A stretch of DNA of 22,305 nt from Lachnospiraceae bacterium UBA3641 (GTDB lineage Bacteria > Bacillota > Clostridia > Lachnospirales > Lachnospiraceae). Both the position numbers and the translations under genes were made by a program. Location of the stretch: NCBI GenBank assembly GCA_002373875.1, contig DFKQ01000112.1, forward strand, positions 1 through 22,305. The letters are read 5' to 3'. Of the stretch, positions 14,737 to 22,305 are shown one piece after another (the stretch's first letter is position 1; the number at the start of each line of letters is the position of its first letter). Below the pieces are notes generated by a model that had not been told where the DNA came from, did not search any database, and saw nothing but the letters and a program-made list of their open reading frames with translations.

Positions 14737-17700
14737 ATGATACAGAAGAATTTCTTCCTTAAAACACCGGTAACCGTGGGAGTTGCCCTTGTTGAAATAA
14801 AGAACATACTGAAGTCGGTTCCCCACAAGGGGGCCCTGCTCACTATCTATGAAACGGGTTTTCCCAAGCTCCAGATCCGGATCATGGTTGAGAAGATAAG
14901 GCGGATGATACCGGAACTTAAGATCGCAGGTATTTCCCTGTATACGATAGCCGACAATCCGCCGGAGCTTACCGGAGTGAGGATCAACCTTATAGTAGCG
15001 CAGGAGTCGGATTTCGAGGTCGTATCGATCCCGTGTGATGTGGGGGATGAGGATGAGGCAGCAAGAATCATGCGCGACAGACTTAAGGCGCATCCGGATG
15101 CCAAGGCCATCGAGCTCTTTGTCTGCGGTATCGGCTTTAATATTACGCAGTTTATGGAAGGAGCAGTGAAGGGACACGAAGATGTCGGTATATTCGGTAC
15201 CATGACCTCCAACGATCTTCCCCGCACGCTTTCGCTGCATTCTACCGAGCGCTTCAGCCTGTTCAGGCAGCTGGGCGAGAATATAGGAATGAATCAGATG
15301 CTTATAGGGGATGCCTTTTACGACAGAGGATTTGTTGCCGTGATCTTCTACGGGGAGAACCTGTACGCAAAGCTTAATTATGCTCTCGGCTGGCATCCCA
15401 TAGGGCGGGAGATGCCGGTAACCGTAGGAGACAAGGTCAGATACGGTGAATCCGTGCTTACGCAGATCGACGGCATGAGGGCGGTGGATCTGTTCAAGGA
15501 GTATTTCGGGGTGGTTCCGGACCAGTATCTTATTTCCAATATCTGCGAATTTCCCCTTATCCTGAGAAGAGATGATACGGATATCTGCCTTATTCCCTTT
15601 GATTACGGGAAAGAGGGGGAGATCTATTTCAATGTGACCGTTCATGAAGGCGAGAAGGTCAGGTTCTCCTTCGCCACCCATGATGAGGTTCTTAATGCCG
15701 TGGAACAGTCATATCTGTCCATGAAGAGCTTCGAACCTGAGGCTCTCTTCCTTATCCTCTGCGGGAACAGGCTGAACTTCCTGCAGGAGGACGCGAGCAT
15801 TGAATGGGACAGCTTCGGTGAAGATAATCCGGAATACGCGCTTATACACGGGATAAGCGAGTTATATTACCTTAACGGAAGGGGAGGTGTACTTAACAGT
15901 GCGCACCTTGCTATCGGCTTGCGCGAGGGCCGGCCTTTTGTGGCAGGGAATGAGGCTGCAGTCACAGTCACACATGAGCATGAAGGTTGTGTTCATCACC
16001 ATGGTGTTGTTCCTCTGGCCGAGAGGATGTCCGTATTTCTGGGCAAGATAACAGGTCAGCTTGAAGGAATGGCGAAGGAAGCCAGGGCTGCCAACATTGC
16101 CAAATCAGCCTTCCTGTCCAATATGTCCCATGAGATACGGACGCCCATAAATGCGATACTCGGTATGGACGAAATGATACTCCGTGAGAGCAATGAGGCA
16201 AAGATCGTTGAGTATGCGGAGGATATCCGGTCGGCGGGAAACAGCCTGCTTTGCATAGTCAATGACGTGCTTGACTTTTCCAAGATAGAGGCAGGCAAAA
16301 TGGACATAATCCCTGTTGAATATGAGCTTGCTTCCGTTATAAACGATCTGTATAACGTTATAAGGGAACGGGCTAAGAGCAAGGGGCTTAAGCTGGAGCT
16401 TGACATTGACCCTTCGATACCGGCCATACTCTACGGGGATGAGATAAGGATCAAGCAGGTCATAACAAATATACTTACCAATGCGGTGAAATATACCGAG
16501 GAAGGCAGCGTGACCCTGAGCATAAAATGTATTGCCATGGGCAAGGATGCGATCGATATGATAAGGAATGCCAGAGAGCTTCACGGTAAGGCATGCTTGC
16601 GTAATCCCGTAACGCTTGAGATCGCGGTAAGGGATACCGGCATAGGGATTAAGGAAGAGGATCAGGAGAAGCTCTTTACCGCCTTTACAAGGGTAGAAGA
16701 GGAACGTAACAGGACTATAGAAGGAACGGGTCTTGGGCTTACCATAACAAGGCAGCTGTTAAACCTTATGGACAGTGAGCTGCGGCTTAAAAGTGTCTAC
16801 GGTGAAGGCTCCGTCTTTTCATTTGTTATCACTCAGGGTATAGTCAGGAACGAGCCGGTGGGAGAGGTCGGCGAGAGGTTCTTAAGGTCGGTGGCCTCCC
16901 ACAGGAAATACAAGGAGAGCTTCACAGCACCTGAGGCAAGGATACTTGTTGTTGACGACACGAAGATGAACCTGGATGTGATGAAGAACCTTCTTAAGAA
17001 GACCCTTATATCAATAGATGCGGTGGAGAGCGGGCAGGAAGCACTTGAATGTGTCAGGGAGAATTCCTATGATGTGATCTTCCTTGACCACAGGATGCCG
17101 CATATGGACGGGATCGAATGCTTCAGGCGGATGCAGGAGCTTGAGGATAACAGGAGCAAGGACGCACCGGTTATCTCCCTTACCGCCAATGCGATCTCGG
17201 GAGCCAGGGAGGAATACCTTAAGCTGGGATTTGCCGATTATCTCACCAAGCCGATAGATTCAGGAAAGCTTGAAGAGATGCTGTTAAGATATCTGCCTGA
17301 GGAAAAGGTCCTGACCGGGGCCGGCAGGGAAAAGGAAGACGGCAGGATATCAAAGGATCGGTCCGAAACGGCGGCAATCCGGGCGCAGGAAAATAAATCC
17401 CGTGTTGTCCTTATAGATGATGAAAAGCTGATACATGATGTGGCGGCAAATATACTGGGCGGCAGCTATGAATTCAGGAGCTTCTTTTCAAGTGATGAGG
17501 CCATGCCCTGCCTTAAGGAGAAGGGGGCAGACCTGATCCTTTTGGATATCAAGATGCCGGGGCATGATGGTTTCGAGGTTCTTGACATGCTTAAGGAGGA
17601 AGCTGAGACGGCCGATATACCCGTTATATTCCTGACAGGAGATGATAATGATGAGACAGAGATCAGGGGCTTTAAGGCAGGCGCATGGGATTTCGTGCGC

Positions 17701-19095
17701 AAGCCCTTCGTGACTGAGGTTCTGCTTCAGAGGGTTAAACACACCATAGAGTTATCCCGTCTTCAGAAGGATCTTACGAAAGAGGTTGCAGTGCAGACGC
17801 TTCGGGCGGAACACCTTACTCAGGAGGTCATGCTGGCCCTGTCACAGACCGTGGACGCCAAGGATCATTATACCAAGGGGCATTCGGAGAGGGTTGCGGG
17901 ATACGCCACCATGCTTGCCGCAAGGATGGGGATGAGTGAGCGAAGACAGGCTGAAATATATGCCATGGGCCTTCTTCATGATGTGGGCAAGATAGGAGTA
18001 CCCGAGGCCATCCTGAATAAACAGGGCAGGCTTACGGATGAGGAATTCGCACAGATCAGGCAGCATACAACCACGGGATATGATATATTAAAGACGATAA
18101 CGGAGCTTCCGGAGCTTGCCACGGGTGCAAGGTGGCATCATGAGAGATATGACGGAACGGGTTATCCCGACGGCAGGGCAGGTACGGATATACCGCTGCC
18201 GGCCCGTATCATCTGCGTGGCGGACAGCTACGATGCCATGACCTCCAACCGGTCTTATTCAACCATACGGGAGCAGGAGAAGGTAAGGGCAGAGCTTGTA
18301 AGATGCTCTAAAAGCCAGTTCGATGAGGGTATTGCGCGGCTTATGATCGGGCTCATGGATGAAGATAAGGATTATCTCATGAATGAGCGCGGATACCGGG
18401 ACAGCATGGTTGCCGGGTATGTCGGGAAGCTGCTTGCGGGAATTCATGGCGGTGAAAACGGGGACCTTCAGGCAGGGGGCGTAGAAGCGGATGAAGCTTC
18501 GAAGGATGTAAGCCTGCCGGCGGCACTTGTTAATAACAAAGAGATAGATTCATCGGCAGGCGTAAGAAACTGCGGCTCGGTGGAAGGTTATCTGTCCGTT
18601 CTTGGTGACTTTTACGAGACCATAGACGATAAATCGGCCGAAATAGAGGGCTACTGCGATAATGAGGACTGGGAGAACTACACCATCAAGGTCCATGCCC
18701 TTAAGTCATCTGCAAGAATAGTGGGTCTCACGGAATTGTCCGGGATGGCGGCTGCCCTGGAAGCAGCAGGAGATGAGGGCCGGACGGATGTAATAAGACG
18801 GGATACCGCAGGCCTTCTTGAGAAATACCGGTCATATAAACGGATACTTGCAGGAGCACTGGGTAAGGATGATGCGGGTCAGCTTCCACATGCTCCGGAT
18901 GAAGTTATAAAGGATGCGTATCAGGCCCTGTCCGAATTCGCGCAGGACATGGATTACGAGCTTACAAGGATGGTAATGGATTCCATGAAGGAATACAGTC
19001 TTCCTCCTTCGGATAAGGAGAAGTTCGATAAGCTCAGGGGATGCCTGCTTAAGCTTGACTGGGACGGAATAAAGGAAATACTGGAGAGGGATTGA
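14737..19095 (+). CDS. FIST-sensor hybrid histidine kinase with two receivers, HD-GYP and Hpt domains
   Basis: The protein has 1452 residues. Domains: FIST N and C (about 15-400), a cytosolic small-ligand sensor; HisKA with phospho-accepting H465 in MSHEIRTP; HATPase with DTGIGI near 633 and GTGLGL at 663-668; receiver 1 with D784 (FLDHRMP); receiver 2 with D937 (LLDIKMP); HD-GYP with HD at 1081-1082 and GYP at 1142-1144; an Hpt domain with H1320 (VHALKSSARIVG). All key residues are intact, so phosphate could pass from H465 to a receiver and on to H1320, and receiver 2 could control cyclic-di-GMP breakdown. No membrane helices are seen. AGAGGTAAGG precedes the ATG. A two-receiver protein starts 4 bases after the stop. 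The combination of cyclase upstream and phosphodiesterase here suggests one signal circuit. Confidence 0.93.
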   Translation: MIQKNFFLKTPVTVGVALVEIKNILKSVPHKGALLTIYETGFPKLQIRIMVEKIRRMIPELKIAGISLYTIADNPPELTGVRINLIVAQESDFEVVSIPCDVGDEDEAARIMRDRLKAHPDAKAIELFVCGIGFNITQFMEGAVKGHEDVGIFGTMTSNDLPRTLSLHSTERFSLFRQLGENIGMNQMLIGDAFYDRGFVAVIFYGENLYAKLNYALGWHPIGREMPVTVGDKVRYGESVLTQIDGMRAVDLFKEYFGVVPDQYLISNICEFPLILRRDDTDICLIPFDYGKEGEIYFNVTVHEGEKVRFSFATHDEVLNAVEQSYLSMKSFEPEALFLILCGNRLNFLQEDASIEWDSFGEDNPEYALIHGISELYYLNGRGGVLNSAHLAIGLREGRPFVAGNEAAVTVTHEHEGCVHHHGVVPLAERMSVFLGKITGQLEGMAKEARAANIAKSAFLSNMSHEIRTPINAILGMDEMILRESNEAKIVEYAEDIRSAGNSLLCIVNDVLDFSKIEAGKMDIIPVEYELASVINDLYNVIRERAKSKGLKLELDIDPSIPAILYGDEIRIKQVITNILTNAVKYTEEGSVTLSIKCIAMGKDAIDMIRNARELHGKACLRNPVTLEIAVRDTGIGIKEEDQEKLFTAFTRVEEERNRTIEGTGLGLTITRQLLNLMDSELRLKSVYGEGSVFSFVITQGIVRNEPVGEVGERFLRSVASHRKYKESFTAPEARILVVDDTKMNLDVMKNLLKKTLISIDAVESGQEALECVRENSYDVIFLDHRMPHMDGIECFRRMQELEDNRSKDAPVISLTANAISGAREEYLKLGFADYLTKPIDSGKLEEMLLRYLPEEKVLTGAGREKEDGRISKDRSETAAIRAQENKSRVVLIDDEKLIHDVAANILGGSYEFRSFFSSDEAMPCLKEKGADLILLDIKMPGHDGFEVLDMLKEEAETADIPVIFLTGDDNDETEIRGFKAGAWDFVRKPFVTEVLLQRVKHTIELSRLQKDLTKEVAVQTLRAEHLTQEVMLALSQTVDAKDHYTKGHSERVAGYATMLAARMGMSERRQAEIYAMGLLHDVGKIGVPEAILNKQGRLTDEEFAQIRQHTTTGYDILKTITELPELATGARWHHERYDGTGYPDGRAGTDIPLPARIICVADSYDAMTSNRSYSTIREQEKVRAELVRCSKSQFDEGIARLMIGLMDEDKDYLMNERGYRDSMVAGYVGKLLAGIHGGENGDLQAGGVEADEASKDVSLPAALVNNKEIDSSAGVRNCGSVEGYLSVLGDFYETIDDKSAEIEGYCDNEDWENYTIKVHALKSSARIVGLTELSGMAAALEAAGDEGRTDVIRRDTAGLLEKYRSYKRILAGALGKDDAGQLPHAPDEVIKDAYQALSEFAQDMDYELTRMVMDSMKEYSLPPSDKEKFDKLRGCLLKLDWDGIKEILERD

Positions 19096-19099
19096 TGCT

Positions 19100-19846
19100 A
19101 TGGGGAAAAAGGTTCTTGTTGTAAGTGCCTCCGAGACCTTTACGGTCAGGGGCCTTGAGATGAAGCTCAAAACGATAGATGTTGAGGCTGTGTATGCGAA
19201 GCCCCGGATTAAGGATATATCGTCAAAGCTTGAGGATATACATCTTGTGATCCTCTATACCGATGATACCATAGACGAGTCGGCGGAGGCCATGGTATAT
19301 CTTAAGGACAACTGTCCGGGACAGGACCGCAAGGTTATGGTCGTCGGCACGGCTGAGGAATACAGGATCGTTAAGGATTATCTTCCGGCGGAGTGCATTC
19401 AGGGCTTCTATGAGAGACCGCTTGAAATGGAGAAGCTGCTTTCGGAAGTGAGCGCCTACCTTGATGAGGAAGCAGCCTTCTTAAGGCGCAAGAGCATCCT
19501 GGTGGTGGATGATGATGCCTCATACCTGACCATGATCTACGACTGGCTTAAGGATTCCTATCATGTGTCGCTGGTTAACTCGGGTATGCAGGCAATAACC
19601 TGGCTTGCGAAGAATCACGCGGACCTTATCCTCCTTGATTACGAGATGCCCGTTACCAGCGGACCCAAGGTTCTTGAAATGATAAAATCAGAGCCCCAGA
19701 CATCATCAATACCCGTGATGTTTTTGACCGGTAAGAACGACAGGGCCAGTATAATGAAGGTGCTTGAGCTTAAGCCTGCCGACTATCTGCTTAAGACCAT
19801 CGACCGGGCCGGACTGAGGGAGAAGCTTGAGAATTTCTTTATATGA
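19100..19846 (+). CDS. Two-receiver response regulator without output domain
   Basis: The product has 248 residues. The N-terminal half (1-125) is receiver-like (KKVLVVSAS, then LVILYTDD) but lacks the usual paired acidic residues near its start, so it may be a pseudo-receiver. The C-terminal half (about 130-248) is a standard receiver with ILVVDDD, phospho-acceptor D180 in LLDYEMP, a conserved T in MFLTGK and a K in DYLLK. There is no DNA-binding or enzymatic domain. It starts 4 bases after the hybrid kinase, with GAGAGGGA as ribosome site, so it is the likely phosphate partner of the Hpt domain (H1320), acting by protein contact. The stop codon lies inside the following hairpin. Confidence 0.87.
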   Translation: MGKKVLVVSASETFTVRGLEMKLKTIDVEAVYAKPRIKDISSKLEDIHLVILYTDDTIDESAEAMVYLKDNCPGQDRKVMVVGTAEEYRIVKDYLPAECIQGFYERPLEMEKLLSEVSAYLDEEAAFLRRKSILVVDDDASYLTMIYDWLKDSYHVSLVNSGMQAITWLAKNHADLILLDYEMPVTSGPKVLEMIKSEPQTSSIPVMFLTGKNDRASIMKVLELKPADYLLKTIDRAGLREKLENFFI

Positions 19847-19872
19847 GTCAGGGGACGTATCTCCTGACTCAT
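19843..19872 (+). terminator. Hairpin at the end of the kinase/regulator operon
   Basis: ATGAGTCAGG (19843-19852) pairs with CCTGACTCAT (19863-19872), with further GA/TC pairing inside the loop. The stop codon of the response regulator is in the 5' arm. Only TTT follows. A second, weaker stem (ATGCC at 19884 with GGCAT at 19908) comes next. Confidence 0.6.
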
Positions 19873-19946
19873 TTGGATAAAAAATGCCTTTTCCTTCATG
19901 AAAAGCAGGCATAAACAGTGGCTTATTACTTGACAGAGGAAAGATT

Positions 19947-21056
19947 ATGGAAAAAAGAAAGATCGCAGTTATTTTTCAGGGGATCGGATACAATATCGAT
20001 AAGCCCCTGCTCTATTATTCGAAAAAGATTGCCCTGGAACACGGTTACGAGGTAGTCAGTGTCGGGTATAACAACATTGATAAGCAATGCCTTAAAAATA
20101 AAGCAAAAATGCTGGAGGCGTTCAATCTTGCGGTGGTGGAGACCGAGGAACAGCTTAAAGATGTTGATTTCTCATCCGCTGAGGATATCATATTTGTATC
20201 AAAGAGCATAGGCACAATTGCTGCAAGCATATATGCGGGGAAGCACGGCATTCCCGCCAGACAGGTCTATTATACGCCCTTTCCTCAGACCTTTTCCCTT
20301 GCAAGGGAGGGAAACGGGCTTGTATTTTTCGGGGATAAGGACCCGTGGACAGATCCGGGTACGATACGGGATCTGTGCGATTTAAAGAAGCTTAGCTACA
20401 AGATCATCGAAGGAGCCAATCACTCTCTCGAAACCGGCCATGTATACAACGATGTGGAGAACATAAACAACATAATCCAGGAGGCAGAGGATTACCTCGT
20501 CGGCAGTCCGATCTACCGCTTTTCGGTTCCTGATAGGAATGGTTCGCTTGTTTCAATGCGGGAATACAGGGGGAAGGTACTTTTGATCGTCAATACTGCC
20601 ACAGGCTGCGGATTCACACCGCAGTATGAAGCGCTGGAGGCGATGTACAGGGATTATAGGGATGACGGTTTTGAGATCCTTGATTTTCCCTGCGACCAGT
20701 TCGGGCATCAGGCCCCCGGGACTAATGAGACCATCCATGATTTTTGTACATCACGTTACGATATCTCCTTCCCGCAGTTTGCGAAAACGGATGTGAACGG
20801 TCCAGATGCGCTTGAGCTTTTCGATTACCTTAAGAGCAGGCAAGGCTTCAGAGGCTTCCTTATGAATTCTCCCATAAGTGTCCACATGGAGAGACGGGCA
20901 AGGGAAGAGGACCCGGATTATCGCAATAACAGCAATATCAAGTGGAATTTTACCAAATTTCTGGTCAACCGCATCGGACAGGTTGTTGACCGGTTTGAGC
21001 CGGATGCGGGAACGAATATAGTCAGACAGGCCGTTGAGATCGAACTGGGTATCTGA
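19947..21056 (+). CDS. Alpha/beta-hydrolase-like and glutathione-peroxidase-like fusion protein
   Basis: The product has 369 residues with GAGGAAAG before the ATG. Residues 1-185 look like a small alpha/beta hydrolase: a nucleophile-elbow-like SKSIGT with S87, then FFGDKDPW (possible acid) and GANHSLE (possible histidine). Residues 190-369 are a glutathione-peroxidase domain, with peroxidatic C221 in NTATGCGFTPQY, a second cysteine C249 and Q251 in FPCDQFG, and W333-N334 in KWNF. The domain reduces hydroperoxides. With cysteine in place of selenocysteine it would most likely use thioredoxin, because Clostridia rarely make glutathione. No signal peptide is seen. The fusion is unusual; the hydrolase substrate is unknown. 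It stands apart from its neighbours and ends 7 bases before a partial repeat (copy E). Confidence 0.85.
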   Translation: MEKRKIAVIFQGIGYNIDKPLLYYSKKIALEHGYEVVSVGYNNIDKQCLKNKAKMLEAFNLAVVETEEQLKDVDFSSAEDIIFVSKSIGTIAASIYAGKHGIPARQVYYTPFPQTFSLAREGNGLVFFGDKDPWTDPGTIRDLCDLKKLSYKIIEGANHSLETGHVYNDVENINNIIQEAEDYLVGSPIYRFSVPDRNGSLVSMREYRGKVLLIVNTATGCGFTPQYEALEAMYRDYRDDGFEILDFPCDQFGHQAPGTNETIHDFCTSRYDISFPQFAKTDVNGPDALELFDYLKSRQGFRGFLMNSPISVHMERRAREEDPDYRNNSNIKWNFTKFLVNRIGQVVDRFEPDAGTNIVRQAVEIELGI

Positions 21057-21062
21057 ACGGTG

Positions 21063-21117
21063 GCGATAGGAATGGCATCTTCGATGCCTCGCAATCGGCG
21101 CAAAAGGAAACGAATAA
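21063..21117. repeat. Three-hairpin repeat, copy E (central part and half of right hairpin)
   Basis: From GCGATAGG onward it repeats copy A base for base through the inner GGCATC/GATGCC stem, TCGCAATCG, GGCGCAAAA and GGAAACGAATA, then breaks into gene sequence. The left hairpin and the right half of the right hairpin are missing. It lies between the peroxidase stop and a 5'-truncated gene. Confidence 0.85.
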
Positions 21118-21118
21118 T

Positions 21119-21370
21119 AAGTGCGCGGATCTGCTTGGCGGGAAGATAAGAAGCTGCCATATAAAGGATGTGCATCTTGACGGCCGATACACCTTAAGGC
21201 TTGAAGAATGCGGCCCCGGAGACGGCGAATTCCCTTTAAGGTTTTACATTACCAAAATGAACGAAACAGATGGCGATATGCCTGTAATACTTGAACATCT
21301 TAACAGCGATGAGGAATATCTTAAGTATCTTGGATACCTTAAGAGCATCCTGTCCGGCTTTCTTTCTTAA
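21119..21370 (+). pseudogene. 5'-truncated sugar-phosphate isomerase/epimerase-like remnant
   Basis: From 21119 the frame reads KCADLLGGKIRSCHIKDVHL and continues to a stop at 21368-21370. The motif around CHIKDVH, then GPGDGEFPL and PVILEH, resembles the C-terminal strands of xylose-isomerase-like TIM-barrel enzymes, where the H-K-D and H/E positions help bind metal and sugar. Only about 83 residues remain; such proteins usually have 250-300. The frame joins directly to repeat copy E and has no ribosome site. A GTG at 21170 could start a 66-residue piece, but I consider the whole a remnant. The repeat or a deletion at it probably removed the 5' part. Family assignment is moderate, from the tail only. 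Confidence 0.65.
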
Positions 21371-21495
21371 GCAGTTACCGGCTTTTTTAAAAACACCCCA
21401 TTTTTTTACCGGCCACGTCCGTATTATATAACAAAGGGATATAGATATCCGCAGCAACGGAAATGATCCTGAGGTGGCTTATAAGGAGTGGATTG

Positions 21496-21504
21496 TGGTA
21501 TAAT
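21496..21504 (+). promoter_or_regulatory. Extended -10 promoter of sigI
   Basis: TGGTATAAT has the same form as the promoter at 9567. No good -35 is visible. Transcription would begin near 21511, giving a leader of about 27 bases to the ATG at 21538 and excluding the earlier in-frame ATG at 21463. Confidence 0.6.
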
Positions 21505-21537
21505 CTGACAAGATTACAGGCTTTATCGGAGATGCAG

Positions 21538-22263
21538 ATGAACGAAGGGGCACTTCAGGCAAAATCAGACAGAGCAAAGAGGGAAGAATTTATCCGCGAT
21601 AATGAACACACCATTCTCAGGATCGCTTCAAAAGCAACCGGCAGATATATAACAAGAAGTGATGATGAATGGTCTGTCGCCCTGTCCGCTTTTAACAGGG
21701 CGATAGACAGCTATGAACCGGAAAAGGGTGATTTTGCGGGATTTGTCGGAGTCGTTATAGACAGGGCCATAATAGACCACTTAAGAAGCCTTAAGAAATA
21801 TGAAGCGGAGATCTCATACAGCCCGGAGCTTCTTACCGGGGAAGGGGATTACGAGGAACACAGCGAAGTCCTTAAGGCGGTATCAAGGGAAAGCTCCCGG
21901 ACGGACGAACGGAATAAAACGAACTTAAGCCTTAAGGAAGAGATAATAGAGATTAATGAAAAGCTAAGTAAATACGGCTTTACATTCCGTGACCTTAAGG
22001 GCTGTTCGCCCAAGGCGGGAAAGACTAAAAGGGAATGTGCAAGGGCCATAACCCATATACTTGACAATGAGGAAGTACTTGCATCCGTTTTGGGATTGGG
22101 ACGGGTGCCGGCTAAGGAGATCGGGAAGCAATTAAAGATATCCCTTAAGCTTCTCGACAGATACAGGCGTTATATAATAATGGCCGTGGTGATACTTAAC
22201 GGGGAATACCCGCTTCTTGCGGATTATCTGCAGTATATAAGAAAAGATGCAAAGGGCAGTTAG
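21538..22263 (+). CDS. sigI: RNA polymerase sigma factor SigI-like
   Basis: The product has 241 residues from ATG 21538, chosen because GGAGA lies 5-6 bases upstream and a TATAAT promoter lies at 21499; the longer frame from 21463 would begin before that promoter. The region ITRSDDEWSVALSAFNRAIDSYEPEKGDFAGF followed by IDRAIIDHLR is sigma-70 region 2. The later KYGFTFRDL, SPKAGKTKRE and the helix-turn-helix-like KEIGKQLKISLKLLDRYRRYI, closing on YPLLADYLQYIRK, match SigI of Bacillus and Clostridia. SigI factors respond to heat or wall polysaccharide and are usually held by a membrane anti-sigma factor RsgI encoded next to them. The window ends 42 bases after the stop, so no partner can be seen. 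Confidence 0.85.
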   Translation: MNEGALQAKSDRAKREEFIRDNEHTILRIASKATGRYITRSDDEWSVALSAFNRAIDSYEPEKGDFAGFVGVVIDRAIIDHLRSLKKYEAEISYSPELLTGEGDYEEHSEVLKAVSRESSRTDERNKTNLSLKEEIIEINEKLSKYGFTFRDLKGCSPKAGKTKRECARAITHILDNEEVLASVLGLGRVPAKEIGKQLKISLKLLDRYRRYIIMAVVILNGEYPLLADYLQYIRKDAKGS

Positions 22264-22305
22264 ACAGAAAAATCTTAAGGAAGCCTACTAATAAAAAGTC
22301 AATAG

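Noticed and set aside
14587..15681. 364-residue minus-strand frame
   Set aside because: It is antisense to the GGDEF and FIST-kinase genes; no recognisable protein family.
21463..21537. Upstream extension of sigI from ATG 21463
   Set aside because: It begins before the likely promoter at 21496-21504 and lacks a ribosome site; SigI homology begins later.

Overview
The window looks like a chromosomal segment from a Clostridia bacterium, most likely a Lachnospiraceae relative of the Butyrivibrio/Roseburia type. This rests on the protein families and their style: SigI, a ClpS/ClpA pair, a membrane GGDEF enzyme, a FIST-sensor hybrid kinase, a propeller HD-GYP protein and a BMP-type lipoprotein. 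AGGAGG-like ribosome binding sites, extended -10 promoters (TGnTATAAT) and moderate GC agree. The genus is inferred from these features and was not tested by any search.

Layout. Positions 1-173 are the 3' end of guaA, followed by a terminator. Positions 286-1973 are almost gene-free: one small membrane protein (746-955), then about 1 kb of repeats. The repeats comprise three full copies of a ~124 bp three-hairpin element and a 73-bp-period tandem hairpin array lying between the first two copies. The third copy ends 5 bases before the clpS start codon. clpS-clpA (1974-4459) overlap. Between clpA and the convergent gene lies a ~165-base long-rod inverted structure (4456-4620). On the minus strand is an operon (9470 to 4633) of a 1215-residue membrane/propeller/HD-GYP protein and a BMP-family lipoprotein. 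Divergent from it is an FHA-GGDEF, recJ-like, nucleoid-associated-protein operon (9675-13378). Next comes a second operon (13559-19846): a seven-helix membrane GGDEF protein, a 1452-residue FIST/histidine kinase/REC/REC/HD-GYP/Hpt protein, and a two-receiver response regulator. Then follow an alpha/beta hydrolase-glutathione peroxidase fusion (19947-21056), a truncated sugar isomerase/epimerase remnant joined to a partial copy of the repeat, and a sigI gene near the right edge.

How the parts fit. About 14 kb (5823-19846) is rich in cyclic-di-GMP enzymes: two apparently competent GGDEF diguanylate cyclases and two HD-GYP phosphodiesterases, each fused to a different sensor (phosphopeptide-binding FHA, membrane helices, extracellular propeller, FIST). 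The clpS/clpA pair would feed N-degron substrates to ClpP, which is not in this window. The most unusual material is the set of non-coding structured repeats and the rod between clpA and the BMP gene. Six footprints of the repeat (three full, three partial) were found by eye. Several sit at gene starts or at a gene break, so the repeat has probably shaped local expression and gene content.
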